Below, piece after piece: positions 19,491-27,653 of a stretch of 36,846 bases of DNA (positions are counted from its first letter, which is position 1; the number at the start of each line of letters is the position of its first letter). The notes under the pieces were generated by a model. The model made no database searches and was not told where the DNA came from. It saw only the letters and a program-made list of their open reading frames with translations. Position numbers and translations under genes: made by a program. This stretch comes from Streptomyces hygroscopicus subsp. hygroscopicus (GTDB lineage Bacteria; Actinomycetota; Actinomycetes; Streptomycetales; Streptomycetaceae): contig NZ_BBOX01000306.1 in assembly GCF_001553455.1 (NCBI RefSeq), positions 1-36,846 on the forward strand, given 5' to 3'.

Positions 19491-21649
19491 CCACCGTCGA
19501 GCGATGCGTCGGCGCCCCGATGACCCGGGTCGACGGCCTGGACAAGGTGACCGGCGCGGCGCGCTACGCCTATGAGTTCCCCACACGGGACGTGAGCTAT
19601 GTGTGGCCGGTCCAGGCGACCATCGCCCGCGGCCGGGTGACGGAGGTGGACCCGGCCCCCGCGCTGGCCCTGCCCGGGGTGGTGACGGTGCTCGACCACA
19701 CCAACGCCCCGCGGCTGAACGCCGAGGCGCCGGCCGGCGCGGACCTGTTCGTGTTGCAGTCCCCCCGGGTGGCCTACCACGGCCAGATGGTGGCCGCCGT
19801 GGTGGCCACCTCGCTGGAGGCGGCCCGCGAGGGCGCGGCGGCCGTCCGGGTGAGCTATGAGCGGGAGCCGCACGATGTGGTGCTGCGCGCCGACGACGAG
19901 CGGCTGGAGATCGCCGAGACGGTGACCGACGGCAGTCCGGGCCTGGTCGAACGGGGCGACGCCGACGCCGCGTGGGCCGCCGCCCCGGTGCGGGTGGACC
20001 GGACGTACACCACCCCGGTCGAGCATGTGAGCCCGATGGAGCCGCATGCCACCATCGCGGTGTGGGACGAGGAACGGCTGACGCTGTTCAACTCCGACCA
20101 GGGTCCCTACATGAGCGCGCAGCTGATGTCCGCGCTGTTCGGGATCGAGCTGAGCGCGGTGGAGATCGTGGCCGAGTACATCGGCGGGGGCTTCGGGTCC
20201 AAGGGCATTCCGCGCTCCCCGACCGTCCTGGCGGCGCTGGCCGCACGGGCCGTCGGACGGCCGGTGAAGATCGCCCTGACCCGGCAGCAGATGTTCCAGC
20301 TGATCCCCTACCGCTCCCCCACGATCCAGCGGGTGCGGCTGGGCGCCGAGCGGGACGGCCGGCTGACCGTGATCCAGCACGAGTCGGTGCAGCAGCGGTC
20401 GGCCCTGGTGCCGTTCGCCGACCAGACGGTGTCCTCGACGCGGATGATGTACGCGGCGCCCAACGCCCGCACGACGGTCAAGGTGGCGCCGCTGGACGTG
20501 ATGACGCCCGCCTGGTTCCGCGCCCCCGGCCACACCCCGGGCATGTACGCGCTGGAGTCGGCCGTCGACGAGCTGGCCGAGGCGCTGGGCATGGACCCGA
20601 TCGAGCTGCGGATCCGCAACGAGCCGGAGACCGACCCGGACAGCGGCAAGCCGTTCAGCAGCCGCGGCCTGGTGGAGTGTCTGCGCACCGGAGCGGCGCG
20701 CTTCGGCTGGGCGGACCGCGATCCGGCGCCGGGGAGCCGGCGCGAGGGGCCCTGGCTGATCGGCACCGGTGTGGCCGCCTCGCACCACCCGGACTACACC
20801 TTCCCCTCCTCCGCGGTGGCGCGCGCCGAGGCCGACGGGACGTACCGGGTGCGCATCGGCGCGGCCGACCTCGGCACGGGCGCCCGCACCGCCCTCACCC
20901 AGGTGGCGGCCGACGCGCTGGGCATTCCGCTGCCGCGGCTGCGGCTGGAGATCGGCCGTGCGTCGCTGGGCGCGGCGCCGTTCGCGGGCGGTTCGCTCGG
21001 CACCGCCTCATGGGGCTGGGCGGTGCACAAGGCGTGCCGTGCGCTGCGGGAGGAGCTGGACACCTACGGGGGTGTGGTCCCGGACGGCGGTCTGGAGGTG
21101 CGGGCCAGCACCACCGAGGACGTGGAGCGGCGGGCGGATCTGTCGCGGCACACCTTCGGGGCGCAGTTCGCCCAGGTGCGGGTGGACGGCGACACCGGCG
21201 AGGTCCGGGTGGACCGGATGCTGGGGGTGTTCGCGGCCGGGCGGATCGTCAATCCGCACACCGCGCGCTCGCAGTTCCTGGGGGCCATGACGATGGGTCT
21301 GTCGATGGCGCTGCTGGAGGTCGGTGAGGTCGATCCGGTCTTCGGCGACTTCGCCAACCACGACTTCGCGGGCTATCACATCGCCGCCCACGCCGATGTC
21401 CCGAAGCTGGACGTGATGTGGCTGGAGGAGACTGACAACACCTCCAACCCGGTGGGCGCCAAGGGCATCGGCGAACTGGGCATCGTGGGCGCGGCGGCGG
21501 CGATCGCCAACGCCTTCCACCATGCGACCGGAGAGCGGGTGCGGGACCTGCCGATCCGCGTGGAGCGTTCGAGGGAAGCGCTGCGGGCGGCCCGTGCCGC
21601 CGGAAAGCACAGGCCAGGGGCCGGAGGGCCGGAGCCACGAGTCGGGTAG
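19487..21649 (+). CDS. Molybdenum hydroxylase, molybdopterin-binding subunit (YagR/PaoC-like)
   Basis: A 720-residue catalytic subunit of the xanthine-dehydrogenase/aldehyde-oxidoreductase family. N-terminal domain: VDGLDKVTGAARYAYEF. Cofactor-contact motifs: EYIGGGFGSKG (about 230), a TPAWFRAPGHTPGMYALES loop (about 345) and GAAPFAGGSLGTASWGW (about 500). The catalytic base glutamate lies in the C-terminal GAKGIGELGIVGAAAAI (about 660). The length equals that of PaoC-type subunits. With the two upstream subunits it should form an alpha-beta-gamma enzyme oxidising aldehydes or N-heterocycles; the substrate cannot be decided by eye. The TetR gene begins 10 bases after its stop. Confidence 0.95.
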   Translation: MTTVERCVGAPMTRVDGLDKVTGAARYAYEFPTRDVSYVWPVQATIARGRVTEVDPAPALALPGVVTVLDHTNAPRLNAEAPAGADLFVLQSPRVAYHGQMVAAVVATSLEAAREGAAAVRVSYEREPHDVVLRADDERLEIAETVTDGSPGLVERGDADAAWAAAPVRVDRTYTTPVEHVSPMEPHATIAVWDEERLTLFNSDQGPYMSAQLMSALFGIELSAVEIVAEYIGGGFGSKGIPRSPTVLAALAARAVGRPVKIALTRQQMFQLIPYRSPTIQRVRLGAERDGRLTVIQHESVQQRSALVPFADQTVSSTRMMYAAPNARTTVKVAPLDVMTPAWFRAPGHTPGMYALESAVDELAEALGMDPIELRIRNEPETDPDSGKPFSSRGLVECLRTGAARFGWADRDPAPGSRREGPWLIGTGVAASHHPDYTFPSSAVARAEADGTYRVRIGAADLGTGARTALTQVAADALGIPLPRLRLEIGRASLGAAPFAGGSLGTASWGWAVHKACRALREELDTYGGVVPDGGLEVRASTTEDVERRADLSRHTFGAQFAQVRVDGDTGEVRVDRMLGVFAAGRIVNPHTARSQFLGAMTMGLSMALLEVGEVDPVFGDFANHDFAGYHIAAHADVPKLDVMWLEETDNTSNPVGAKGIGELGIVGAAAAIANAFHHATGERVRDLPIRVERSREALRAARAAGKHRPGAGGPEPRVG

Positions 21650-21659
21650 GGTCAGCCGG

Positions 21660-22292
21660 ATGGCACCCACCCGGAGGGGACGCGCCACCTACCACCACGG
21701 CGATCTGCCCGCCGCGCTGGTGCGGGCGACCCTGGAGATCATCGACGAGGTCGGGGTGCGCGGTTTCTCCGTGGCGGAGGCCGCGCGCCGCACCTGTGTG
21801 AGCCCCGGCGCGCCCTACCGCCACTTCGCCGACCGTGACGCGCTGCTCGCGGCCGCCGCGCTGGAGGTCTCGCGGCGGCTGCGGGCCATCTACCTGGAGA
21901 CCGTGGCCGAGGTCGGGTCGGCTCAGGAGCGGCTGGCGACGGTGGCGGGCAGTTTCGTGCGCGCGGCCGCCCGCTACCGCGGCGGGCTGGACATCCTCTT
22001 CGCGCCGGGGCTGCGGGCCGCCCATCCGGAGCTCCAGGAGAGCAGCAGGGAGTTCGTGGCCCTGCTGCTGCCGAGCGCCTTCGAGGTGATCGCACCGGGC
22101 GAGGGGGCGGAGGCCGCCGTCGCGCTGCTGGACGCCCTGAACGCGCTCGCCCGCGGCTATGTCGCCCAGTTGCTGGAGGGCAAGTTCGGCGATCCGGAGG
22201 AGGTGGCCGAGGACGTGGCCACCCGTGCGACCCGGGCCGCACGGGTGCTGGTGGCGGGTTACGGCCTGCCGTCCGGGCCGGCCGACGGGTAG
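21660..22292 (+). CDS. TetR-family regulator of the molybdenum hydroxylase operon
   Basis: A 210-residue TetR protein. The DNA-binding domain starts RGRATYHHGDLPAALVRATL and contains the helix-turn-helix FSVAEAARRTCVSPGAPYRHF (written as its two halves FSVAEAARRT and VSPGAPYRHF). It belongs to the YHHGDLP subgroup, with a TetR_C_33-like ligand domain from about residue 75. It sits 10 bases downstream of the catalytic subunit on the same strand, so it is probably the last gene of the operon and a self-limiting repressor acting at the palindrome at 17870-17898. After its stop, a 17-base unit containing the stop is duplicated (about 22277-22310). Confidence 0.93.
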   Translation: MAPTRRGRATYHHGDLPAALVRATLEIIDEVGVRGFSVAEAARRTCVSPGAPYRHFADRDALLAAAALEVSRRLRAIYLETVAEVGSAQERLATVAGSFVRAAARYRGGLDILFAPGLRAAHPELQESSREFVALLLPSAFEVIAPGEGAEAAVALLDALNALARGYVAQLLEGKFGDPEEVAEDVATRATRAARVLVAGYGLPSGPADG

Positions 22293-22537
22293 GGCCGGCC
22301 GACGGGTAGGACCGGCCCGCTGACGAGGGGACAGGGCTTCCCGTTCCGCTTGTCGTTCTCCGTCTCGCTCCGTCTCGGCGCGCCCGCCGTCGGTGCGGAA
22401 CGCAGCGGAGGAAGCCCGGTCCGCGGCGCCTGCCGCTCCGCACCGCTGGAGCGGTCCGGCGGCGCCCCCGGCCCCAGCCGCAGTCCCAGTCCCAGCCGCG
22501 GTCTCAGCCCCGCCCGGCCCCGGCTTCGGCCCCGGCC

Positions 22538-23146
22538 TCAGCCGCCGAGCACACCGCCGAGCCCGCCGAGCACCCCGCCGAGGGTGTCCCCGACACCGTC
22601 CACCAGACCGCCCACCAGGCCCTTGCCGTGCCGACCGCGCTCCTGGTGGGTCTTCGACGGCTGGCTGGGCCGCTGCGAGGGGGTGGTCGGGTCGGTGCTC
22701 GGGGTGGTCCGGTCCGGCGTGGAGGGCTCCTCGGTGACCTGGTCGTTGCGCTGCGCCGGGGTGGAGGCCGCCTGGGTGGGCGCGGCCTTGGAGGGAGTCG
22801 CGTCCGGGGTGGTGTGGCGCGGCCCGCTGCCGTCTGCGTCCGTACCGCCGCCACCGGGGGTGGCGGCGGCGTCCGTGTCATCGGAGTCATCGGAGATGAG
22901 CTTCGGCTTCGCGGATTCGCTGGGCGCGACATGGCTTCGCGACGGTGTGTCGTCGACGGTGGGTCCGATGTCCGGCGCGTGGTCCTGCTGGGTGCTCACA
23001 TCGGCGCGGGCCTGGGCGGACTTGTCACCGCCGAGCGTCGCGTGGAGGCCCAGGGCTATGGTTCCGGCCACTCCGAGGGCGGTGGCCGCCTTCAGCGTCG
23101 TGGCACGCGCCTGCTGCGTGGCGGTCGGTCGGCTGTGTCGACCCAT
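22538..23146 (-). CDS. Exported Ser/Thr/Pro-rich low-complexity protein
   Basis: About 202 residues of unknown function. The N-terminus MGRHSRPTATQQ followed by a hydrophobic helix (TALGVAGTIALGLHATLG, about 24-41) is the common Streptomyces secreted or single-pass layout. The middle (about 50-165) is disordered and rich in Asp, Ser, Thr and Pro, and the last 25 residues are a glycine-valine-leucine tail (VGGLVDGVGDTLGGVLGGLGG). A cell-wall-spanning linker or surface peptide is possible, but I do not name a function. ATG 23146 was chosen over the open frame to 23230 because the MGRH start is typical. It converges with the TetR gene. Confidence 0.75.
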   Translation of the reverse strand: MGRHSRPTATQQARATTLKAATALGVAGTIALGLHATLGGDKSAQARADVSTQQDHAPDIGPTVDDTPSRSHVAPSESAKPKLISDDSDDTDAAATPGGGGTDADGSGPRHTTPDATPSKAAPTQAASTPAQRNDQVTEEPSTPDRTTPSTDPTTPSQRPSQPSKTHQERGRHGKGLVGGLVDGVGDTLGGVLGGLGGVLGG

Positions 23147-23233
23147 TGTCGCTGCTCTCCCCGTTGTGGCATGGGTGGGACGTGGTGCGCCGGACGACCC
23201 GGCCCGCAAGGGAACGAACGCCCGACGCACAGG

Positions 23234-23246
23234 TTTACGCCGTAAA
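23234..23246. promoter_or_regulatory. TTTACGCCGTAAA palindrome in the promoter region of the low-complexity protein
   Basis: A perfect 13-base dyad (TTTACG-C-CGTAAA) in a locally A/T-rich patch, about 90 bases upstream of the minus-strand start at 23146 and followed by ATGATAACC. It may be an operator or part of the promoter. Confidence 0.35.
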
Positions 23247-23272
23247 GAACGAGCCAGATGATAACCTCCGCC

Positions 23273-23302
23273 CCCCGGTGCGCGGCCACCCGCGCACCGG
23301 GG
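23273..23302. terminator. Perfect 13-bp hairpin after the acyltransferase gene
   Basis: CCCCGGTGCGCGG and CCGCGCACCGGGG pair around a 4-base loop, 13 bases beyond the acyltransferase stop. It is the expected terminator of the glycosyltransferase-acyltransferase operon. Confidence 0.75.
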
Positions 23303-23314
23303 AACGTGCGTTCC

Positions 23315-24589
23315 TCACTGCCGCGCGGCCTCCGGGTAGAACTCACGGGACCGGCCCTGGCCGTCCTTGAGCTTCCCCAGCAGGCTCGCCGGGTACTCGA
23401 TGGCCCAGTAGCTCACCGTGGCGGCGGCCACGGCCACCACCAGCACGATGACCACGGCCAGCGGGAAACCCTGCTGGCCGTCGGGAGGCAGCAGCCCGGC
23501 GTTGTACAGGGCCAGCATGATCGGCTCATGCCAGACGAAGAGGCTGTAGCTGGCCAGGCCGACCCCGGTGAGCCAGCGGGCCGTGAGCCAGGAGTGCCAC
23601 CGGCCGCGCCGCCGCACGTGGATGGTGCTGTACAGCAGCACCATCCACAGCAGGGCGGACAGCGGATGGAAGAAGGTGGTGGGGAAGTCCTCCGCCTCCG
23701 TACCGCACAGCGACAGCAGGTACAGCCCCGCGAGGGCGGCCACCCGCAGCGGGACCGCCACCTTCCCGTCGAGCCGTCCCCGGTCGCCGAGGGCGACCAT
23801 CAGCACGGCGAGGCCCATGCCCACCGCGAACCCGCCGAAGCGGGCCTGCGGTCCGAAGTACACCGGCCATTCGGTGTGCGGTATCTCCAGGCCGTAGCGG
23901 GCCACGGCGATCCACACGAACGGCCCCATGTACAGCACGGCGCATCCCGCGGCGCACACCGCCACCCGGGAGGCCCTGCGGCGCAGCGGACGGCAGGCGC
24001 GGACGGCCAGCGGCCCGAGCACCACCATCGCCAGATAGAACATGATTTCCAGCGACAACGACCAGGTGGGGCCGATCGTGTAGAAGATCTGCTCCCGGTC
24101 GAAGACCTGGGTGAAGGTGAGATGGCGCAGCAGATCGGACCACTCACCGGGCAGGGTCGGGTTGCGGGTGGCCCAGATGAACGAGATGGCCAGGAAGTAC
24201 AGCGGGACGATCCGGATGGCCCGCCGGAAGAGGAACACCCGGCCGGGGCGGGTCGAACCCCCGTCGATCGCCGCCCGCGCGTAGGACAGCGTCAGCAGAT
24301 AGGCGGACAGGACGAAGAAGAGGTCGATGACCTCCAGCGACACCAGCGCGTTGGCGTACCGGTTGGGCACCGGTGAGTGGGCCCCGTCCCGGTCGTAGGT
24401 GAAGTACTGCTGCCAGACGTGGAAGACGACCGTGAGGAGCGCCGCCATTCCCCGGAAGCCCTGGAGCTCCGCGTTCCTGCGGTTCGCGGAGGGCGCGGCC
24501 TTGGCGGGCGGGCTGGTGGCGGGCGTGTCCTTCGGCCGCGGCCGGCCGTTGACCGCGGTGGGGGCGACCGCCGTGGACACCGTGCTCAT
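23315..24589 (-). CDS. OafA/YrhL-type membrane acyltransferase (acyltransferase family 3)
   Basis: A 424-residue integral membrane protein with about ten membrane helices. The catalytic family motif is GFRGMAALLTVVFHVWQQY (about 44-62), with the Arg-Gly and invariant His. A second motif, DLFFVLSAYLL, lies in helix 2, and WSLSLEIMFYL (about 175) matches the conserved W-S-L-x-x-E. The first 35 residues are a disordered cytoplasmic tail. These enzymes O-acetylate or acylate extracellular polysaccharides and lipids. It starts on the 4-base overlap ATGA with the upstream glycosyltransferase gene, implying stoichiometric coupling and a joint role in making an acylated exopolymer. Confidence 0.94.
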   Translation of the reverse strand: MSTVSTAVAPTAVNGRPRPKDTPATSPPAKAAPSANRRNAELQGFRGMAALLTVVFHVWQQYFTYDRDGAHSPVPNRYANALVSLEVIDLFFVLSAYLLTLSYARAAIDGGSTRPGRVFLFRRAIRIVPLYFLAISFIWATRNPTLPGEWSDLLRHLTFTQVFDREQIFYTIGPTWSLSLEIMFYLAMVVLGPLAVRACRPLRRRASRVAVCAAGCAVLYMGPFVWIAVARYGLEIPHTEWPVYFGPQARFGGFAVGMGLAVLMVALGDRGRLDGKVAVPLRVAALAGLYLLSLCGTEAEDFPTTFFHPLSALLWMVLLYSTIHVRRRGRWHSWLTARWLTGVGLASYSLFVWHEPIMLALYNAGLLPPDGQQGFPLAVVIVLVVAVAAATVSYWAIEYPASLLGKLKDGQGRSREFYPEAARQ

Positions 24590-26925
24590 ATCCGCTTCAC
24601 CGCCTTCTCACCGGGCCGCGGGGTGACCCGCCACTGGCGGTCCCGCAGCACCTCCTTGAGGAGGGACTGGCGGGCCACGATGTTCTTGAAGTGGCTGTAG
24701 AAGAAGGTCGACACCAGCAGGTACCGCCAGAACCAGGCTTTGCGGCGGCGCAGTTCGGGCACCGCGAGCCGCCAGGCGAACAGCGCCTGGACCACCCCGG
24801 CGGACAGGGTGAACAGCGTGGCCAGCAGGCAGACCGGCACCGCCCAGTCGAGCTGGTCCACTCCCCCCGCGCGCCACGCGGAGTACAGCAGCACGGGCAG
24901 GATCTGCAGGGTGAGCCACGGCTGCAGCTCCCGCCAGCCCAGCAGCACCAGCAGGCCCGCCTTCTGGCGGCGGGTGAAGGCCGGGGAGCGCAGCGCGCGC
25001 CACAGGTACTTGAGCGACACCTGGAGCCAGCCCTGTGCCCAGCGCGACCGCTGGTTCCACAGCGCCTTGAGGGTGGTGGGGGCCAGCTCGCGGGAGATGA
25101 GCGTGCGGTCGGTGGCGATCCGGGCGCCCTCGTGCAGGGCGCGCATCGAGGAGTCGATGTCCTCGGTGAGCATCGTGCCGTGCATCCGGGTCCGGGCGAG
25201 CAGATCGGTGCGCCAGAAGCCGTTGGAGCCGCCGAAGACACCGAAGGTGTAGAGCCGGGTCCGGCCCGGGTGGCTGACCGCGTAGATGGCCTCGAACTCC
25301 ACGCCCACCAGCTTGGAGACCCAGGAGCTCTCGCCGTTGCGGATCACGCAGTGGCCCTGGACCACGTCGTAGCCGTGGGAAAGCCAGTGCCAGGCGTGCT
25401 GGAAGGCGTCCGGGGCCGGGTGGTGGTCGGCGTCGAAGATGCCGACGAACTCACCGCGCACCCGGGTGACCGCGGCGTTGACGTTCTGTGCCTTGGAGGT
25501 GCTGCCCGCGACCGGCATCAGCACCAGTCGCGGATCGCGGCGGGCGATCTCCCGCAGGGTCTCCTCGACGGGCATGGGGTGCGGCGTGTTGTACGCGAGC
25601 ACGATCTCCAGCTCGTTGGGGTACTCCAGGCGCAGAAACGACTCGATGGTGTCGACGATGGTCGCGGCCTCGTTGGGCAGGTACGCGGCGATGACGGCGC
25701 TGGCCGGCGGATACGGCTGCGCGGGCCGTTCGGGCCGGGGTTCGGCGTCCAGCGCGAAGAGGCACTCCAGCACGATCAGCCCGGCGGAGAGCACCAGACC
25801 GGACACCACCACCCAGTAGGCGGCCGAGCCGATGTCCCAGCCCAGCTCGTACATCTGCTGGTAGAAGACGAAGGGGATGCCCACCCCGAACAGCAGCACC
25901 AGTAAGGGCGAGAGCGCCGAGAGCAGGGCGCGCAGCGCGGCGGCGAGGGGACGGCGGCGGCGACGGTGGCTGCCGCGCATCCACGCCGCGTACTTGACCG
26001 GCCGCAGATCCCGGTGGCGGACCGACTCGTTGACCGCGTTCCGGGCGGCCGCGACGGCCTGGGCGCGGTCCGCGCAGTCGGCCAGCGGGGTCCATCCGAT
26101 CGCCGGGGTCAGCCGTACGTTCTCGTCGGCCACCACGAAGCGGGTCCCGGCCACGGCGTTGGCGAACTTCTGCAGTTCGCGGCGCGCGGTGTCCTCGTCC
26201 ACACCGGGCATCAGCATCAGCAGATGGCCCTCGTCGTCCCAGCCGAGCCGGTCGCAGACGCCGCCCAGCTTCTCCGCCACTCCCGCGAGGCGTTCGGCGA
26301 CCTCCCGGCGCACCCGCGGCCCCAGCCGGGCTTCGAGTGCGGCTATCTCGGCGACACCGACCATGGCGACGACACCGCCGCTGCGGCTGTCGTCGACACG
26401 TTTGAGTTCCCGGTCGAGTTCGCCCAGGAAGTGGGGTTGGGAGTACAGGCCGGTGCGCGGGTCGAGCAGCAGGTTCTCGACGGGAACCGGGACCCGGCGC
26501 AGCTTGGCCTCGATCCGGGCGGCGAGTTCGACGGGGTCGGAGTCGTCCGGCAGGCAGTCGTCGGCGCCGCCGCGCAGCATGTCGGCGACGGCGGTGGGGC
26601 CGCTGCCGGAGGTGACCATGAGCAGGGGGAGCGCCCGTCCCGCGGGCACGGAGCGGACTTCGCGTATCACCTCCAGTCCGTCGTGGGCGTCGTCCAGGGC
26701 GACGATCGCGTCCGGAGGGGACTGCCGCATCCGGTGGCCGACCTCGCCGGGCACCGCGTGGCTCACCTCGTGCCCGGTGGAGACGAGTGTCCGGGTCAGC
26801 CGATCGAGTCCGGGTCCCGGTGTGCCGACCGCCAGCACATGCCCGCCCGTACCCGCCACTTCACCGCGAGCGGCGGGTACGGGCTGGTGTGGTTCGCGTG
26901 ATCGTGGGTGGTGCGAAGTGAGCAC
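24586..26925 (-). CDS. Processive family 2 glycosyltransferase with N-terminal degenerate REC and GGDEF domains
   Basis: A 779-residue fusion. Residues 28-146 match a receiver domain, but the conserved lysine position reads GADDCLPDDSDP where GADDYLxKPFDP is expected. Residues 153-310 match a GGDEF domain (opening DPRTGLYSQPHF) whose signature is GWDDE, so cyclase activity is unlikely; the RxxD inhibitory site is also absent. After two membrane helices, a cellulose-synthase-like GT2 domain carries IFDADHHP (about 500), TEDID (about 587) and QRSRW (about 626), then about four more helices. The start is GTG with AAAGGA upstream. Codon 341 is TTA, so translation should need the bldA tRNA. It makes and exports a beta-linked polysaccharide by inference; sensory domains probably gate it. 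Confidence 0.92.
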   Translation of the reverse strand: MLTSHHPRSREPHQPVPAARGEVAGTGGHVLAVGTPGPGLDRLTRTLVSTGHEVSHAVPGEVGHRMRQSPPDAIVALDDAHDGLEVIREVRSVPAGRALPLLMVTSGSGPTAVADMLRGGADDCLPDDSDPVELAARIEAKLRRVPVPVENLLLDPRTGLYSQPHFLGELDRELKRVDDSRSGGVVAMVGVAEIAALEARLGPRVRREVAERLAGVAEKLGGVCDRLGWDDEGHLLMLMPGVDEDTARRELQKFANAVAGTRFVVADENVRLTPAIGWTPLADCADRAQAVAAARNAVNESVRHRDLRPVKYAAWMRGSHRRRRRPLAAALRALLSALSPLLVLLFGVGIPFVFYQQMYELGWDIGSAAYWVVVSGLVLSAGLIVLECLFALDAEPRPERPAQPYPPASAVIAAYLPNEAATIVDTIESFLRLEYPNELEIVLAYNTPHPMPVEETLREIARRDPRLVLMPVAGSTSKAQNVNAAVTRVRGEFVGIFDADHHPAPDAFQHAWHWLSHGYDVVQGHCVIRNGESSWVSKLVGVEFEAIYAVSHPGRTRLYTFGVFGGSNGFWRTDLLARTRMHGTMLTEDIDSSMRALHEGARIATDRTLISRELAPTTLKALWNQRSRWAQGWLQVSLKYLWRALRSPAFTRRQKAGLLVLLGWRELQPWLTLQILPVLLYSAWRAGGVDQLDWAVPVCLLATLFTLSAGVVQALFAWRLAVPELRRRKAWFWRYLLVSTFFYSHFKNIVARQSLLKEVLRDRQWRVTPRPGEKAVKRI
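25903..25905 (-). promoter_or_regulatory. TTA leucine codon (bldA-dependent) in the glycosyltransferase gene
   Basis: Codon 341, within a membrane helix (SALSPLLVLLFG), is TTA in a gene otherwise using CTG and CTC. In Streptomyces such codons are read only by the developmentally controlled bldA tRNA, so full-length protein is expected late in growth. Confidence 0.8.
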
Positions 26926-27100
26926 CTCAGGGTTCCTTTCGTGGGAAGACGTGCGTCACCGAACGGGCCGTGGGCGCGCGGAGGTTCCGGCCAGGGTCAT
27001 GACAGACCGCGGGGCCCGTACGCATGCGCGTACGGGCAGGCCGGAGGGCAGCGGCACCGGGATGGCCGGGGCGATCCGCCGTTCGGTGGGTGGGAGGCCG

Positions 27101-27223
27101 TTACGCCGCGGCCGTGGCCGAGCCGCGCGGGAAGAGGTGAGGTCTCCGGCGGGATCTCGGGCAGATGAGCGCGACGGCGGCAGGGCCTCTGGACACGCGG
27201 AGGTGCTCCAGCGAGTAGCGCAT
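27101..27223 (-). CDS. Possible 40-residue small protein or leader peptide
   Basis: A minus-strand frame from ATG 27223, MRYSLEHLRVSRGPAAVALI, continuing to a TAA stop. The first 20 codons have normal G/C third positions, while later codons include AGA and CCT, rare in this genome, so only the first part looks selected. It lies 175 bases upstream of the glycosyltransferase start on the same strand and could be an upstream open reading frame. The ribosome site is weak (GGGA). Low confidence. Confidence 0.2.
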   Translation of the reverse strand: MRYSLEHLRVSRGPAAVALICPRSRRRPHLFPRGSATAAA

Positions 27224-27360
27224 AGGGTCCCATCCTGTTCGGATCGTGGGGGGCGGACCGAACGTCACCAGTGCGAGTGGACCGGTCTTTTGGGCTGACC
27301 GGTCGGAAACTCCAGTCTCAACGATCACTACAGAACCACACAACACATCGAAGTAACACT

Positions 27361-27376
27361 CTCATTAATCAATGAG
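27361..27376. promoter_or_regulatory. CTCATT-N4-AATGAG dyad in the divergent promoter region
   Basis: Fourteen of sixteen bases are symmetrical (CTCATTAATCAATGAG) in the most A/T-rich part of the region. The size and spacing fit a MarR- or TetR-type site, but no regulator gene is adjacent. Confidence 0.4.
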
Positions 27377-27653
27377 TGAGGTGCGCATACCGGGCGCACG
27401 ACCGTGCCGGCCGCCTTCCTCGCTTCGTCGACATGTCGCCACCTCTGCCGGGGGCCGCGCCGACCCGCGCCGACCCGCGCCGACGGGTCATCGGTGCGGT
27501 ATCGGTACGTGTCGGTGCGGCGTGGGTTCGGCATCGGTACGGCGTGGCTGGTCAACGGCGTCGGCGTCGGCGCCGCGTCGGTGGGGTGTCGGTGCCCGCG
27601 GCCAGTGTTGCGCCAAGCGCGGATTGGTCGCTGAACACGGAAGGGACACCACC

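Larger units (their letters stand above)
26926..27653. other. Divergent intergenic region, glycosyltransferase / monooxygenase
   Basis: About 730 bases. It contains a 24-base hairpin at 27014-27037 (GCCCGTACGC, ATGC, GCGTACGGGC), a weak minus-strand small frame at 27101-27223, and an A/T-rich stretch at 27290-27376 that probably holds the promoters. A 16-base dyad lies at 27361-27376 and three 10-base CCGCGCCGAC-type direct repeats near 27460-27490. The plus-strand frame opening at 27372 continues into the monooxygenase, but its first 94 codons are Arg/Ser-rich translation of repeats and are not protein-like. Confidence 0.5.

Noticed and set aside
22293..22537. A gene between the TetR and low-complexity protein genes
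   Set aside because: The 245 bases hold only GC-rich, partly repetitive sequence with no start signal or motif; it looks like a convergent intergenic spacer.
27372..27653. N-terminal extension of the monooxygenase from an ATG at 27372
   Set aside because: The 94 extra residues are Arg/Ser-rich repeat translation; ATG 27654 has a good ribosome site and starts the family N-terminus.
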